Below are positions 44,457 to 53,102 of a stretch of DNA of 64,000 nt, one piece after another. The notes beneath the pieces are model-generated. The model was not told where the DNA came from. It saw only the letters and a list, made by a program, of their open reading frames with translations, and made no database searches. Position 1 is the stretch's first letter. The number at the start of each line of letters is the position of its first letter. The stretch is taken from positions 62,001 through 126,000 of the forward strand of contig RFPL01000001.1 of NCBI GenBank assembly GCA_009926135.1, read 5' to 3'. The translations under genes were made by a program, and so were the position numbers. This DNA comes from Sphingomonadaceae bacterium (GTDB lineage: Bacteria; Pseudomonadota; Alphaproteobacteria; Sphingomonadales; Sphingomonadaceae).

Positions 44457-44984
44457 ATGGCCAAGACCGGAACTGCATCGCTGACAATTGCCGAACTGAG
44501 CGAGTTCGCCAGCTTCACTGCATGTGAACAACGCTACATCAAGCGCAGCCTCGATGTCGGGCTGGGCCGTAACGATGCGTTCAAGCTGTGGGCGCGTGAC
44601 GGCGAGGAAACCGCCGCGATCCGCAGCCAGTATGTGGTCTACCGAGAGCTTGAGGCGCTGCGTGACCGGATTCCAGCTGACAGCGACTTTGCCGGCCTTG
44701 AAACCTTCATGGGCAAGCTGCTGCGCGTCTCCGCATTCGACATAGCCCAGGACCGGCTGACCTGCTTTTCGGCCTACCGCTTCCTTTACGAGCGGCTCCT
44801 CGGAGCCGAGGCCCGGCCCTTCCTGCCTTCCGCTTTCTGCGCTGCTGCGGCCCTGCCGCAAATCAAGCCGGAACGGCGCAAGCACCTGCTCCAGTCGATC
44901 AGCGAGGCTGCCGCCACTGCACCCGGCTGGTCGAACCGCGCGCCCAGTTTTTATCCCGAGTGGGTGGAGAAAGAGGCGGCGTGA
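44457..44984 (+). CDS. Unknown protein, 175 aa
   Basis: A soluble helical protein with no signal peptide. Features: SEFASFTACEQRYIKRSLDVGLG, a charged central helix (SQYVVYRELEALRDRI), FDIAQDRLTCFSAYRFLYERLL, and a tail ending PEWVEKEAA. I recognise no family. ATG 44457 has AAAGGGG 7 bases upstream, so it is expressed. It precedes another unknown gene by 80 bp on the same strand. Confidence 0.65.
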   Translation: MAKTGTASLTIAELSEFASFTACEQRYIKRSLDVGLGRNDAFKLWARDGEETAAIRSQYVVYRELEALRDRIPADSDFAGLETFMGKLLRVSAFDIAQDRLTCFSAYRFLYERLLGAEARPFLPSAFCAAAALPQIKPERRKHLLQSISEAAATAPGWSNRAPSFYPEWVEKEAA

Positions 44985-45064
44985 TTGGCCAAATTGCCGC
45001 TTCGTAACTTCAAATAAACCATTGCAGGTGATCCTGCCCCGCATACGCCCAGGGGGTAGCACGC

Positions 45065-46666
45065 GTGACCACCAGTTTTGCCGACGGTTTGAGCGAAGAG
45101 GAATTCCGCCGCTCGATCGAAGCCCGCTTGCGGGAGAACCGGCCCGACGAGGCCATCAAGCGGCTGCGCCGCTTGCTCGCGGCGGATGCTGGACCGGGCG
45201 GGGTTCTGCCCGCGCGCTTCCTTTCAGTCGATAGTTCAGATCTTCAGCTGCACGGCTGGAACGATCTCGCCACCCGCATTCGGGCCTATGATGAACCCGG
45301 CCGCCCGATCACCGCGATTTCAATCGCGTTCGGCTGGCCCGGCGAAAATCCGCCGCAGCCTGACGAGCGCGGCCACCTGCGCCCGCTGATCGAAGTGGAA
45401 TACTTCAACGATTCGGCCTTTCCTTTTTCGGAGAGCGATCGCGAAAACCTGCTTGAAGGCTATTCCTATTACGGCTGCACCTGGGCCGGTGAAGGCAAGG
45501 CGACCGACACCACGCTGCAGCTTGAAGGGATCGATGATCTCCACGGCGCGCTCGCTCAGCTGGAAGCGCGCCTGCTGGCAATGGACGTGCCCGACGAGGA
45601 CGAGATCCGTGCCGGCTCCCTCGGCGCCTGCCTGCTCTCGGTCCTGCTTTTCCAGGCAGTGAGCGACCGGATCGCAGCCGATGGCCTGCCGCGTCCGATT
45701 TGCGTGATGGCCGGCAGCAACGGGGTCTACCCCTATTTTGATGCGCCGGTCGCCGGCATGCCCGAGCAGGCCCTGAAGGGTGAAGGCGCCGAAGCCAATC
45801 CGGCGGCGGCCTATATCCCTGGGCCGCGCTACAGCAGCCTGCTGGTCACCGGCATCCCGCGCGCGCGCAAGCGTGCCGTGCTGGTGGTCGAGGAAACCGA
45901 AACCGAAACCGCGGCGCGGATCGCGAACCTGCGCGGCCTGCATCACCGCGAAGCGGAAGAGGCCGAGCCGGTCGCCGAATCCATTGCCGAACCAGTCCCT
46001 GAACTGGCCGAAGTGGTGCCGGATGACGGGATCATCCTACCCAATCCCAACGGTCCGCTGCTGGTCAAGCGCAAGCCAGCCCATTCCTGGGATTTCCGCG
46101 ACCTGCTGACACCCGAAGCGCCAGCTTACGAGCCAGAACCAGATCACGCACCAGCCGGGCTGACGCCGGCCGAACCGCCATTTGTGGCGCCGGAGCCGGA
46201 CGAGTACGAACCCGAATGGGACCGCGAACCCGATTTCGATCTGCCACCCCCGCCTCCCCCTGAGGACGCCCGCGTGGTTGAATGGCCCGAGCCGGAGCCG
46301 ATAGAGGCTGAGCAAGTTGAGCAGGTTGAGCAGGTTGAACCTGAGCCAATCGCGCCCGCCCCGCTCCTGCGCCAGCGCGCGCCAGTCGAGCCAGGATTCA
46401 CCTCGTTCGAGATCGACCTCGATATCAGCAGCCGCCTCAAGGCCCTGATCGCCGCGCAGACACCTACTGTCGAGCCCGAGCTAGAACCAGAACCGCAACC
46501 GGTGGCTGAGGTAAAGGCGGCCCTGCCCGACCTGGGTCCAGCCTGGCCGCTTGGCATTGGCTGGCTGGAGAAAGCGGACGAACCGGCGGTCGTGCAGGAA
46601 GCTGCAGCGGCCCCGCGTGCTTCGTTGCTGGCGCGCCTGCTCAGCCTGCTGCCCTGGCGGCGCTAG
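45065..46666 (+). CDS. Unknown acidic protein with Pro/Glu-rich region, 533 aa
   Basis: Residues 1-240 form a globular part (LSEEEFRRSIEARLRENRPDEAIKRLRRLL; ISIAFGWPGENPPQPDERGHL; SYYGCTWAGEGK), and residues about 280-480 are disordered and rich in Pro and Glu. A short tandem repeat EQV-EQV-EQV lies at 46310-46336 (9-base units). The C-terminus ends in hydrophobic and basic residues (ARLLSLLPWRR), possibly membrane-binding. No signal peptide. Start GTG 45065. No known family recognised. Confidence 0.65.
   Translation: MTTSFADGLSEEEFRRSIEARLRENRPDEAIKRLRRLLAADAGPGGVLPARFLSVDSSDLQLHGWNDLATRIRAYDEPGRPITAISIAFGWPGENPPQPDERGHLRPLIEVEYFNDSAFPFSESDRENLLEGYSYYGCTWAGEGKATDTTLQLEGIDDLHGALAQLEARLLAMDVPDEDEIRAGSLGACLLSVLLFQAVSDRIAADGLPRPICVMAGSNGVYPYFDAPVAGMPEQALKGEGAEANPAAAYIPGPRYSSLLVTGIPRARKRAVLVVEETETETAARIANLRGLHHREAEEAEPVAESIAEPVPELAEVVPDDGIILPNPNGPLLVKRKPAHSWDFRDLLTPEAPAYEPEPDHAPAGLTPAEPPFVAPEPDEYEPEWDREPDFDLPPPPPPEDARVVEWPEPEPIEAEQVEQVEQVEPEPIAPAPLLRQRAPVEPGFTSFEIDLDISSRLKALIAAQTPTVEPELEPEPQPVAEVKAALPDLGPAWPLGIGWLEKADEPAVVQEAAAAPRASLLARLLSLLPWRR
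46310..46336 (+). repeat. Three tandem 9 bp units (GAGCARGTT)
   Basis: Encodes EQV three times within the acidic linker of the unknown protein; short enough to vary by slippage. Confidence 0.6.
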
Positions 46667-46669
46667 GCC

Positions 46670-48502
46670 TCAGCCCTTGTAGAGCGCGTCGAGCCGCTCG
46701 CCGTACCGTTCCTTCAGCTTGTGTCGGCGGATCTTCAGGCTGGGCGTCATTTCCTCGTTCTCGATCGCAAACGCTTCGTCCGCGAAGGTGAACTGGCGGA
46801 CCTTTTCGATCACGCTGAGGTCCTGGTTGACCCGGTCGATTGCCGCACGGATCGCCGAACGGAAAGCGGGCAAGTCCTGCAGTGCCTTGAAGTCGAATTT
46901 CTCGCCCTGGGCTCTTGCCCATTCGAGCGCCCATTCGGCATCTGGCACGACAAGGCCAACCATGTAGGGCCGCTTGTCGCCCACCACCATCGCCTGGGCG
47001 ATCTCGGGCTGGAGCGTCAGCATGCCCTCGACCTTCTGGGGCGAGATGTTGTCGCCCTTGTCGTTGACGATCATGTCCTTCTTGCGGTCGGTGATGACGA
47101 TCCGGCCCTTGTCGTCGAGGTGGCCAATATCGCCGGTGTGCAGCCAGATACCCGCGCCGGGCTCTCCTTCCGGCTCCTTCAGCACGCGGGCCGTTTCAGC
47201 CTCGTTGCGCCAGTAGCCATGCATCACCAGTTCGCCGCGGACCAGGATTTCGCCGTCCTGCGCGATCTTGACCTCGACCCCCTCCATCGCCGGGCCGACG
47301 GTGTCCATCTTCAGCCCGACCTTGGGGCGATTGCAGGCGATCACCGGAGCGGCTTCGGTCTGGCCATAGCCTTGCAGCATGGTCAGCCCCATCGCTTCGA
47401 AGAAGGTGCCAACCTCTGGATTGAGCGGCGCGCCGCCCGATACCATCGCCTTGATCCGGCCGCCGAAGCGGGCGCGGATCTTGGGCCGGAGGAGTTTCTC
47501 CAGCAGCAGGTCCATCGGCTTGTCGCGCAGCCGGCCCTTCCCTTCGCGCTGGGCCTTGATCCCGCCAATCGCCAGCGCCCGGCCCATCAGGAAGTTCGGG
47601 ACCCTGCCCTGCTTCTCGACCTGCTTCATGATCCGCGTGCGCAGCACCTCGAACAGGCGGGGCACCACGACCATGATCGTCGGGCGCACCTCTTCGATAT
47701 TGCTGGCCAGCTTTTCGAGGCCCTCGGAATAGAAAATCTGCCCGCCCATCCCGATCGGCAGCATCTGCCCGCCGGTATGCTCATAGGCGTGGCTGAGCGG
47801 CAGGAACGAAAGGAACACCTCATCCCCCCAGCCGAAGTCCTCGGCCAGGATCCGTGCCGCGCCATCGACATTGCACAGGATCGCGCCGTGGTGTTGCAAC
47901 ACGCCGCGCGGGGCGCCGCCCGTACCGCTGGTGTAGATGATGCAGGCGGTATCCTCGCGCTTGATCTTCGCCACCCGCCGGTCGATCGCTTCGCGGGCTT
48001 TCGCGGCGTCGCCGGTCAGCAAGCTGGCCCAGTCCCGATATTCGAACTGGCCGGTCTGGGCGATCCGCAGCGGCTCGATCCCGATCACGAAGCCGGCCTG
48101 CCCGGCCGCCAGCACGCCCGGCAGCAGGGGCTTGGCCAGCTTGCCGTCAGAAACGATCACGGCCCGTGCGCCAGAGTTTTCCAGCACGTGCAGATGATCA
48201 CGCTCGGTGTTGGTGACATAGGCCGGCACGGTCACGCAGCCGGCGGCCATGATCGCGAAATCGGCGATGCACCATTCTGGCCGGTTTTCGGAAACCAGCA
48301 TGACGCGGTCTCCATCCTTCAGGCCCATCGCCCGCAGCGCTTCGGCCAGCAGGCAAACCTGCCGGGCGGCTTCAGCCCAGGAAATCGCGCGCCAAGATCC
48401 GCCGCGCTTGGCCGACAGGAAGGGCGCATCGCCCTTTGCGTCGGCACGCTGCAGAAACAGTTCGACCAGGTTCCGGGCGGCCCGGAAATCACCAATATCC
48501 AT
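46670..48502 (-). CDS. Long-chain acyl-CoA ligase (AMP-forming)
   Basis: A 610-residue adenylate-forming enzyme that activates fatty acids to acyl-CoA. Motifs: P-loop CIIYTSGTGGAPRGVLQHHG, MLQGYGQTEAAPVIA, LHTGDIGHLDDKGRIVITDRKKDMIV, and the catalytic Lys in TPSLKIRRHKLKE. The P-loop has Gly-Ala in place of the usual Thr-Gly-x-Pro-Lys order. ATG 48502 (MDIGDFRAARNLVELF) was chosen; the frame is open to 48763 but not conserved. Divergent from the gamma-glutamyltransferase gene. Confidence 0.92.
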   Translation of the reverse strand: MDIGDFRAARNLVELFLQRADAKGDAPFLSAKRGGSWRAISWAEAARQVCLLAEALRAMGLKDGDRVMLVSENRPEWCIADFAIMAAGCVTVPAYVTNTERDHLHVLENSGARAVIVSDGKLAKPLLPGVLAAGQAGFVIGIEPLRIAQTGQFEYRDWASLLTGDAAKAREAIDRRVAKIKREDTACIIYTSGTGGAPRGVLQHHGAILCNVDGAARILAEDFGWGDEVFLSFLPLSHAYEHTGGQMLPIGMGGQIFYSEGLEKLASNIEEVRPTIMVVVPRLFEVLRTRIMKQVEKQGRVPNFLMGRALAIGGIKAQREGKGRLRDKPMDLLLEKLLRPKIRARFGGRIKAMVSGGAPLNPEVGTFFEAMGLTMLQGYGQTEAAPVIACNRPKVGLKMDTVGPAMEGVEVKIAQDGEILVRGELVMHGYWRNEAETARVLKEPEGEPGAGIWLHTGDIGHLDDKGRIVITDRKKDMIVNDKGDNISPQKVEGMLTLQPEIAQAMVVGDKRPYMVGLVVPDAEWALEWARAQGEKFDFKALQDLPAFRSAIRAAIDRVNQDLSVIEKVRQFTFADEAFAIENEEMTPSLKIRRHKLKERYGERLDALYKG

Positions 48503-48654
48503 AAATTGCACTGCCCCTCTCTGCAGCACCCTACCCCGTATGGACAAAGTCCCTAGGCAAGCTTTGCCGTAGCGGCAAGCCTCTGGGCCATCTGGCCGAT
48601 TGTCATTGCGGTGCTTCGATTGCCACGCCTGCGCTCTAACCCTAAGAAGCGGAG

Positions 48655-50364
48655 ATGGCCTCGTTCCGACTTTCCCTCGCCTGCATTGCGCTGTTCGCCG
48701 CGTCCTGCACCACCCCACAAGCTTCGAAACCGGCAAGCACGGCGACCGCGCCGGTCCAGCCATTCGTTATTGCCGCCAATCCGTTGGCCGCCCGGGCCGG
48801 GATGGACGTGCTGGAACGCGGCGGCAATGCGATCGACGCCGCTATTGCTGTCCAGGCCATGCTTTCACTGGTTGAGCCGCAATCCTCAGGGATGGGGGGC
48901 GGCACGATCATGCAGCATCTTGATGGCAAGACCGGCCAGTTGGTGGTCTACGATGGCCGCGAAGTCGCACCGGCGCAGGCCAGCCGGTCGATGTTCATGG
49001 GCAACGATGGCAAGCCGCTCGGATTTCGCGAGGCAGTGGTTTCCGGGCGTGCAACCGGCGTTCCTGGCGCAGTCGCCGCCCTGGCCCTGGCCCACCGAGA
49101 GCATGGCAAGCTGCCCTGGAGCAGCCTGTTCGATGGGGCGATCCGTACAGCGGATGAAGGCTTCCTAATCAGCCCGCGCCTTGGCCGGTTCCTGCCCCAG
49201 TCCTATCCGCAGCTCGATGTGCCCGATGCCAAGCGCTATTTCTCGCGCCCTGACGGCACCAGGATGGCCACCGGGGACCGGCTGCGCAATCCGGACTACG
49301 CCGCCTTCCTGCGCCGGCTGGCCAAAGATGGTCCCGATGCGCTTTATCGCGGCAGCACCGCGGCAAAGATTGTTGCGCGCACCCGCGAAGGGCCGCTGGC
49401 CGGAACCATGACCATGGCGGACCTCGCCGGTTACAATCCGGTCAAGCGTACCCCGATTTGCGCGCCCTATCGCACCTACAAGGTCTGCGCGCCGCCCCCG
49501 CCGTCCAGCGGGGTCGGCATGTTGGCCCTGCTCGGCCTGCTGGAACGGACCGACATCGCCAGCCGTGGGCCGAATGATCCGCAGGCCTGGTTCCTTTTCG
49601 CCGAGGCGAGCCGGCTGATGTATGCCGACCGCGACACGTATGTTGGGGACGCCGATTTCGTGAAGGTGCCTGTCGCCGGGATGATCGAGCCGGCCTACCT
49701 TGATCAGCGGGCAGCCTTGATCGGCAAGACTGCTGCCACCAGCGTTGAACCTGGCAAGCCGCGCGGCGCGGGCGTGGCGATTGTCGACCGCACGCTCGAG
49801 CCAGCCGGCACTTCCCACTTCATCGTTCGCGACGCGCGCGGCAATGTCGTCTCCATGACCACCACCGTTGAATCAATCTTTGGTTCAGGTCGGATGGTCG
49901 ACGGGTTCTTCCTCAACAACCAGATGACCGACTTCTCGTTCAACCCGCTGCAGGAAAACGGCGATCAGTCACCCAATGCCGTGGCACCGGGCAAGCGGCC
50001 GCGCTCGTCAATGGTGCCGCTGGTGCTGTTTGACCAGCAAGGCCGCTTCGCGGGGGCGATCGGTTCGGCCGGGGGCAATGCCATTCTGGCCTATGTCGGC
50101 AAGTCGCTGGTCGCAGCGATCGACTGGGGTCTGCCAATGCAGCAGGCGCTGGCGCAGCCCAACCTGGTCGCGCGCGGCAACAGCTTCAACGGCGAAGTCA
50201 CCAAGTTCAGTCCCGAACTGAAGGCAGGTCTGGCCGAGCGCGGGGTGACGCTGGCGCCGGGGCAGGGCGAGGACTCAGGCGTCCACGCGGTGCTGATCCG
50301 CGACGGCAAGATCGATGGCGGGTTTGATCCGCGCCGCGAAGGGGTGGTGCTGGTCGGGAAGTAG
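48655..50364 (+). CDS. ggt: Gamma-glutamyltransferase, lipoprotein
   Basis: Periplasmic N-terminal nucleophile hydrolase that cleaves gamma-glutamyl bonds such as in glutathione, 569 residues. The N-terminus is a lipoprotein signal (ACIALFAASCTTP, lipobox AASC at 18). AASAGNAIDAAIAVQAMLSLVEP-type text (GGNAIDAAIAVQAML), SGMGGGTIM, the probable nucleophile Thr386 in AGTSHF, NNQMTDFSF and KRPRSSMVP are diagnostic. Autocleavage would occur just before Thr386. Full length. Confidence 0.94.
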   Translation: MASFRLSLACIALFAASCTTPQASKPASTATAPVQPFVIAANPLAARAGMDVLERGGNAIDAAIAVQAMLSLVEPQSSGMGGGTIMQHLDGKTGQLVVYDGREVAPAQASRSMFMGNDGKPLGFREAVVSGRATGVPGAVAALALAHREHGKLPWSSLFDGAIRTADEGFLISPRLGRFLPQSYPQLDVPDAKRYFSRPDGTRMATGDRLRNPDYAAFLRRLAKDGPDALYRGSTAAKIVARTREGPLAGTMTMADLAGYNPVKRTPICAPYRTYKVCAPPPPSSGVGMLALLGLLERTDIASRGPNDPQAWFLFAEASRLMYADRDTYVGDADFVKVPVAGMIEPAYLDQRAALIGKTAATSVEPGKPRGAGVAIVDRTLEPAGTSHFIVRDARGNVVSMTTTVESIFGSGRMVDGFFLNNQMTDFSFNPLQENGDQSPNAVAPGKRPRSSMVPLVLFDQQGRFAGAIGSAGGNAILAYVGKSLVAAIDWGLPMQQALAQPNLVARGNSFNGEVTKFSPELKAGLAERGVTLAPGQGEDSGVHAVLIRDGKIDGGFDPRREGVVLVGK

Positions 50365-50375
50365 CTGCGACGCGG

Positions 50376-51413
50376 TTATTCGCTGCCAACGGCGTCCGCA
50401 ATGCTGGTGAAGCCGTCCCGCCGCATCAGCTGCTCCAGCCCGCGGGTGATCTGGCGGGCCAGGCCCGGCCCTTCGTAGACCATCGCGCTGTAGACTTGCA
50501 CCAAGCTGGCCCCGGCCCGAATCCGGGCCCAGGCATCTTCGGCCGTGGCAATCCCGCCGACGCCCACCAGTGGGATCGCGCCCCTGGCAACAGCATGGAA
50601 ATCCCGCAGCCGCGCTTGCGCCAGGTCGCGCAAGGGCGCCCCCGACAGGCCGCCGGCCTCGCCAGCATGGCGGGACTTCAGCGCCGAAGAGCCCTGCGGC
50701 CGCGTGATTGTGGTGTTGGACACGATAATTGCGGCAATGCCGTGCTTGATCGCGGCCTCCACGATCCGGGCCGGGGCAGCCTCGTCCAGATCGGGCGCCA
50801 CCTTGAGGAAGACCGGCGGATCGCCTGCCTGCCGCTCGGCGGCGATCGCAGAGAGCAGGTCGTTCAGTTCCTTGTCGCCCTGCAGGTCACGCAGGCCGGG
50901 GGTGTTGGGCGACGAGATGTTGACGGTGATGTAGCTTGCCAGATCGCGGAAGGCGGCGATTCCGGCCAGGTAATCGGCGATCCGGTCAGTCGATTCCTTG
51001 TTCGCGCCGACATTTGCGGCGACGACGCCCACCCGCTTGCGCTTGGCGAGCCGGGCCCGCGCGGCTGCAAGTCCGCCATTGTTGAAGCCCATCCGGTTGA
51101 TCACCGCGCGGTCTTCCTGAAGGCGGAACAGGCGCGGTTGCGGGTTGCCGGGCTGGGCCAGCGGAGTGACCGTCCCGATCTCGGTAAAGCCGAAACCAAG
51201 GCCCAGCACGGCATCGGGCACTTCGGCATCCTTGTCGAAGCCCGGGGCCATGCCCAGCGGATTGGGAAAGGCAATGCCCGCCACCTCGGTCGCCAGCGCG
51301 CCCGGGCGGGCCGGGCCGCCATGCGGCAACAGCTTCAACGCATCGATCGTCAACCGGTGCGCACGCTCGGCATCGATCAGGAACAGGGCGGGGCGCAGCA
51401 ATGGATAGAGCAT
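50376..51413 (-). CDS. pyrD: Dihydroorotate dehydrogenase (quinone), class 2
   Basis: Membrane-associated pyrimidine enzyme, 345 residues. GIAFPNPLGMAPGFDKDAEV, FTEIGTVTPLAQPGNPQPRLFR, NISSPNTPGLRDLQ (with the catalytic Ser) and SNTTITRP (FMN/substrate) are class 2 signatures, and the hydrophobic N-terminal helix of class 2 is present. It converges on ggt with an 11 bp gap. Confidence 0.96.
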   Translation of the reverse strand: MLYPLLRPALFLIDAERAHRLTIDALKLLPHGGPARPGALATEVAGIAFPNPLGMAPGFDKDAEVPDAVLGLGFGFTEIGTVTPLAQPGNPQPRLFRLQEDRAVINRMGFNNGGLAAARARLAKRKRVGVVAANVGANKESTDRIADYLAGIAAFRDLASYITVNISSPNTPGLRDLQGDKELNDLLSAIAAERQAGDPPVFLKVAPDLDEAAPARIVEAAIKHGIAAIIVSNTTITRPQGSSALKSRHAGEAGGLSGAPLRDLAQARLRDFHAVARGAIPLVGVGGIATAEDAWARIRAGASLVQVYSAMVYEGPGLARQITRGLEQLMRRDGFTSIADAVGSE

Positions 51414-51479
51414 AGGCTTGTCGCGCTCCTATGGCAGCGGGCCGCCGCAATGTCGACAATCGCAGCCGGAAACATTTGA

Positions 51480-51608
51480 CGATTCCATACAATCGTTTCG
51501 CCTTGATCCCGGCTATCCGACTCGAGCGACCCGAAGGACCGCAACGTTGTGTTGCGGCTCCAAAACTTTCGAAGCGACCCGCTGCATCAGCAGCCGGGTC
51601 GCTTTTTT
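51480..51608 (+). ncRNA. Candidate small RNA or attenuator with two hairpins and a strong terminator
   Basis: Hairpin 1: CCGCAAC (51539-51545), loop GTTGT, GTTGCGG (51551-51557). Hairpin 2: AGCGACCCGCTGC (51573-51585), loop ATCA, GCAG-C-CGGGTCGCT (51590-51603), then seven T. GCGACCCG also occurs at 51526-51533, so the right arm of the terminator could pair with either copy. No ORF. The 5' end is not known. It lies between divergent pyrD and the AraC-type gene, which starts 68 bp downstream. Confidence 0.5.
51573..51608 (+). terminator. Strong intrinsic terminator upstream of the AraC-type gene
   Basis: A 13 bp stem with one bulged C and loop ATCA, followed by TTTTTTT. There is no plus-strand protein gene before it within 1.2 kb, which is why a small RNA or leader is proposed. 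Confidence 0.85.
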
Positions 51609-51675
51609 TAGGTTCCCGGTACCTATCGCCAATGGTCTATTGCCTGCGGCGATCCGAACCTGCAGTTTATACGTG

Positions 51676-52611
51676 ATGTACAGGAACTCCCGCACTGCGG
51701 ATGATGCGGCAGATACCACCCCGGCCCTGACGCCCCAGGGCCTGATCCGGCTGACCCACTATCCGCCGCCAATCAGCTTGCAACCTTACTTCACGACACT
51801 GTTCACACTGGAATGCGACGAGCATCGCATCACGGACACATTGCCGGCAGCGGTGGGTTACCTTGCCATCGTGCTGCAGGGCACGGGATCGCTGCGCTTC
51901 GCTTCCGGCCGGATCGACCCGGCCTACCCGGAAACGCTGCTGGCACCAACCAATGCGGCCGTCGGGCTGGAAGTGGACGGGCCATTGCGGATGGTCGCTG
52001 CGGCGCTGTCACCGCTTGGCTGGTTCGCGCTGACCGGGCGCGACGCTGCCCGGTGGGCCGACCGCGCGGATGAGGCAGGATCCGTGCTGGGCGATGGTGT
52101 GCACGAGCTTGGTGACAGGTTTCGCGCCGGCTGGACGAATGGCTCGCTCAATGCCGAAGCCATGGCCCAGGCGCTTTCCGTGCAGCTGGCCGGCCAATTG
52201 CAAAAACTGAATCCGGAACACGTCCGGCTGGCCCGGATTGTCAGCGACTGGCTATCGACCTCGCTTGATCCAGCCCTCGCCGATCTTCAGGCGCAGCTCG
52301 ACTATTCCGCGCGCCAGCTGCAGCGTCTGATCACCCGCTACTTCGGCTGCGCGCCCAAGCAGCTGATGCGCAAGTACCGCGCGCTAAGGGTCGCGGCGTT
52401 GCTCCAGGCTCCAGGCGTTTCGGACGAGCGGATCGCCCAGTTGCTCAACCTGTTCTACGATCAATCGCACATGATCCGGGAAATCAGGCACTTCACGGGG
52501 CGCACTCCGCAGCGGCTGGTGGCGGGTGCGGAAAGCGTGCTGGCGGCGGCAACCGGCCTTGGGAACTACACCCAAATCAAGCCGAATATCGCGCGAATGC
52601 CGGACGATTGA
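51676..52611 (+). CDS. AraC family transcriptional regulator
   Basis: A 311-residue regulator. The N-terminal sensing half (LIRLTHYPPPISLQPYFTTLFTLEC ... LQGTGSLRFASGR) is a cupin-like region; the C-terminal 100 residues are the double helix-turn-helix (DPALADLQAQLDYSARQLQRLITRYFGCAPKQLMRKYRALRVAALLQ ... LLNLFYDQSHMIREIRHFTGRTPQRL). ATG 51676 (MYRNSRTAD) chosen. Target unknown; it precedes the suf operon by 65 bp but nothing links them. Confidence 0.85.
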   Translation: MYRNSRTADDAADTTPALTPQGLIRLTHYPPPISLQPYFTTLFTLECDEHRITDTLPAAVGYLAIVLQGTGSLRFASGRIDPAYPETLLAPTNAAVGLEVDGPLRMVAAALSPLGWFALTGRDAARWADRADEAGSVLGDGVHELGDRFRAGWTNGSLNAEAMAQALSVQLAGQLQKLNPEHVRLARIVSDWLSTSLDPALADLQAQLDYSARQLQRLITRYFGCAPKQLMRKYRALRVAALLQAPGVSDERIAQLLNLFYDQSHMIREIRHFTGRTPQRLVAGAESVLAAATGLGNYTQIKPNIARMPDD

Positions 52612-52676
52612 TCTGCGCGCAAAACGCGCCTAGGGGCAATTCGGAAAGAATCAGTCCGATTTAGCTGGAACCGCCC

Positions 52677-53102
52677 ATGCGCCTCTCTTCCATGGCCGAT
52701 TATGCCGTCGTCACGATGAGCGCCGCCGCGCGCCACTGTGGCGGCATGCGCGTTTCGGCTGCCGAACTTGCCGCCGAAACCGGCCTGCCGGTGCCGACCG
52801 TGCAGAAGCTGGTAAGCCGCCTGACTGCCGCCGGTCTGCTACGTTCGACCCGCGGTGTAGGCGGCGGGCTGAAGCTGGCGCGGCCAGCCGCAGCGATCAC
52901 TCTGGCCGACATTATCGAAGCGGTCGAAGGCCCGATCGCGCTGACCCAGTGCGTTGACGATGCCCGTTCCGATTGCGGGCTTGATGCCTGCTGCTCGGTT
53001 AAGCCGCATTGGCCGATCGTCAACGAGGCGCTGCGCGGCGCCCTCTCGCAAGTCTCGCTGATCCGGCTCGCCGCGCTTGAGACGAGTGGGGTGACGGCAT
53101 GA
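52677..53102 (+). CDS. Rrf2 family regulator of the SUF operon
   Basis: A 141-residue Rrf2 winged-helix protein. [20 protein letters not shown] with [26 protein letters not shown] is the DNA-binding part; Cys92, Cys100, Cys105 and Cys106 ([18 protein letters not shown]) can bind an Fe-S cluster, as in IscR. First gene of the suf operon, with its stop overlapping sufB (ATGA). It probably represses suf when clusters are plentiful. Confidence 0.93.
   Translation: MRLSSMADYAVVTMSAAARHCGGMRVSAAELAAETGLPVPTVQKLVSRLTAAGLLRSTRGVGGGLKLARPAAAITLADIIEAVEGPIALTQCVDDARSDCGLDACCSVKPHWPIVNEALRGALSQVSLIRLAALETSGVTA

Noticed and set aside
46721..48556. 611-residue plus-strand open frame
   Set aside because: Antisense shadow of the acyl-CoA ligase, rich in His, Arg and Asp with no motif.
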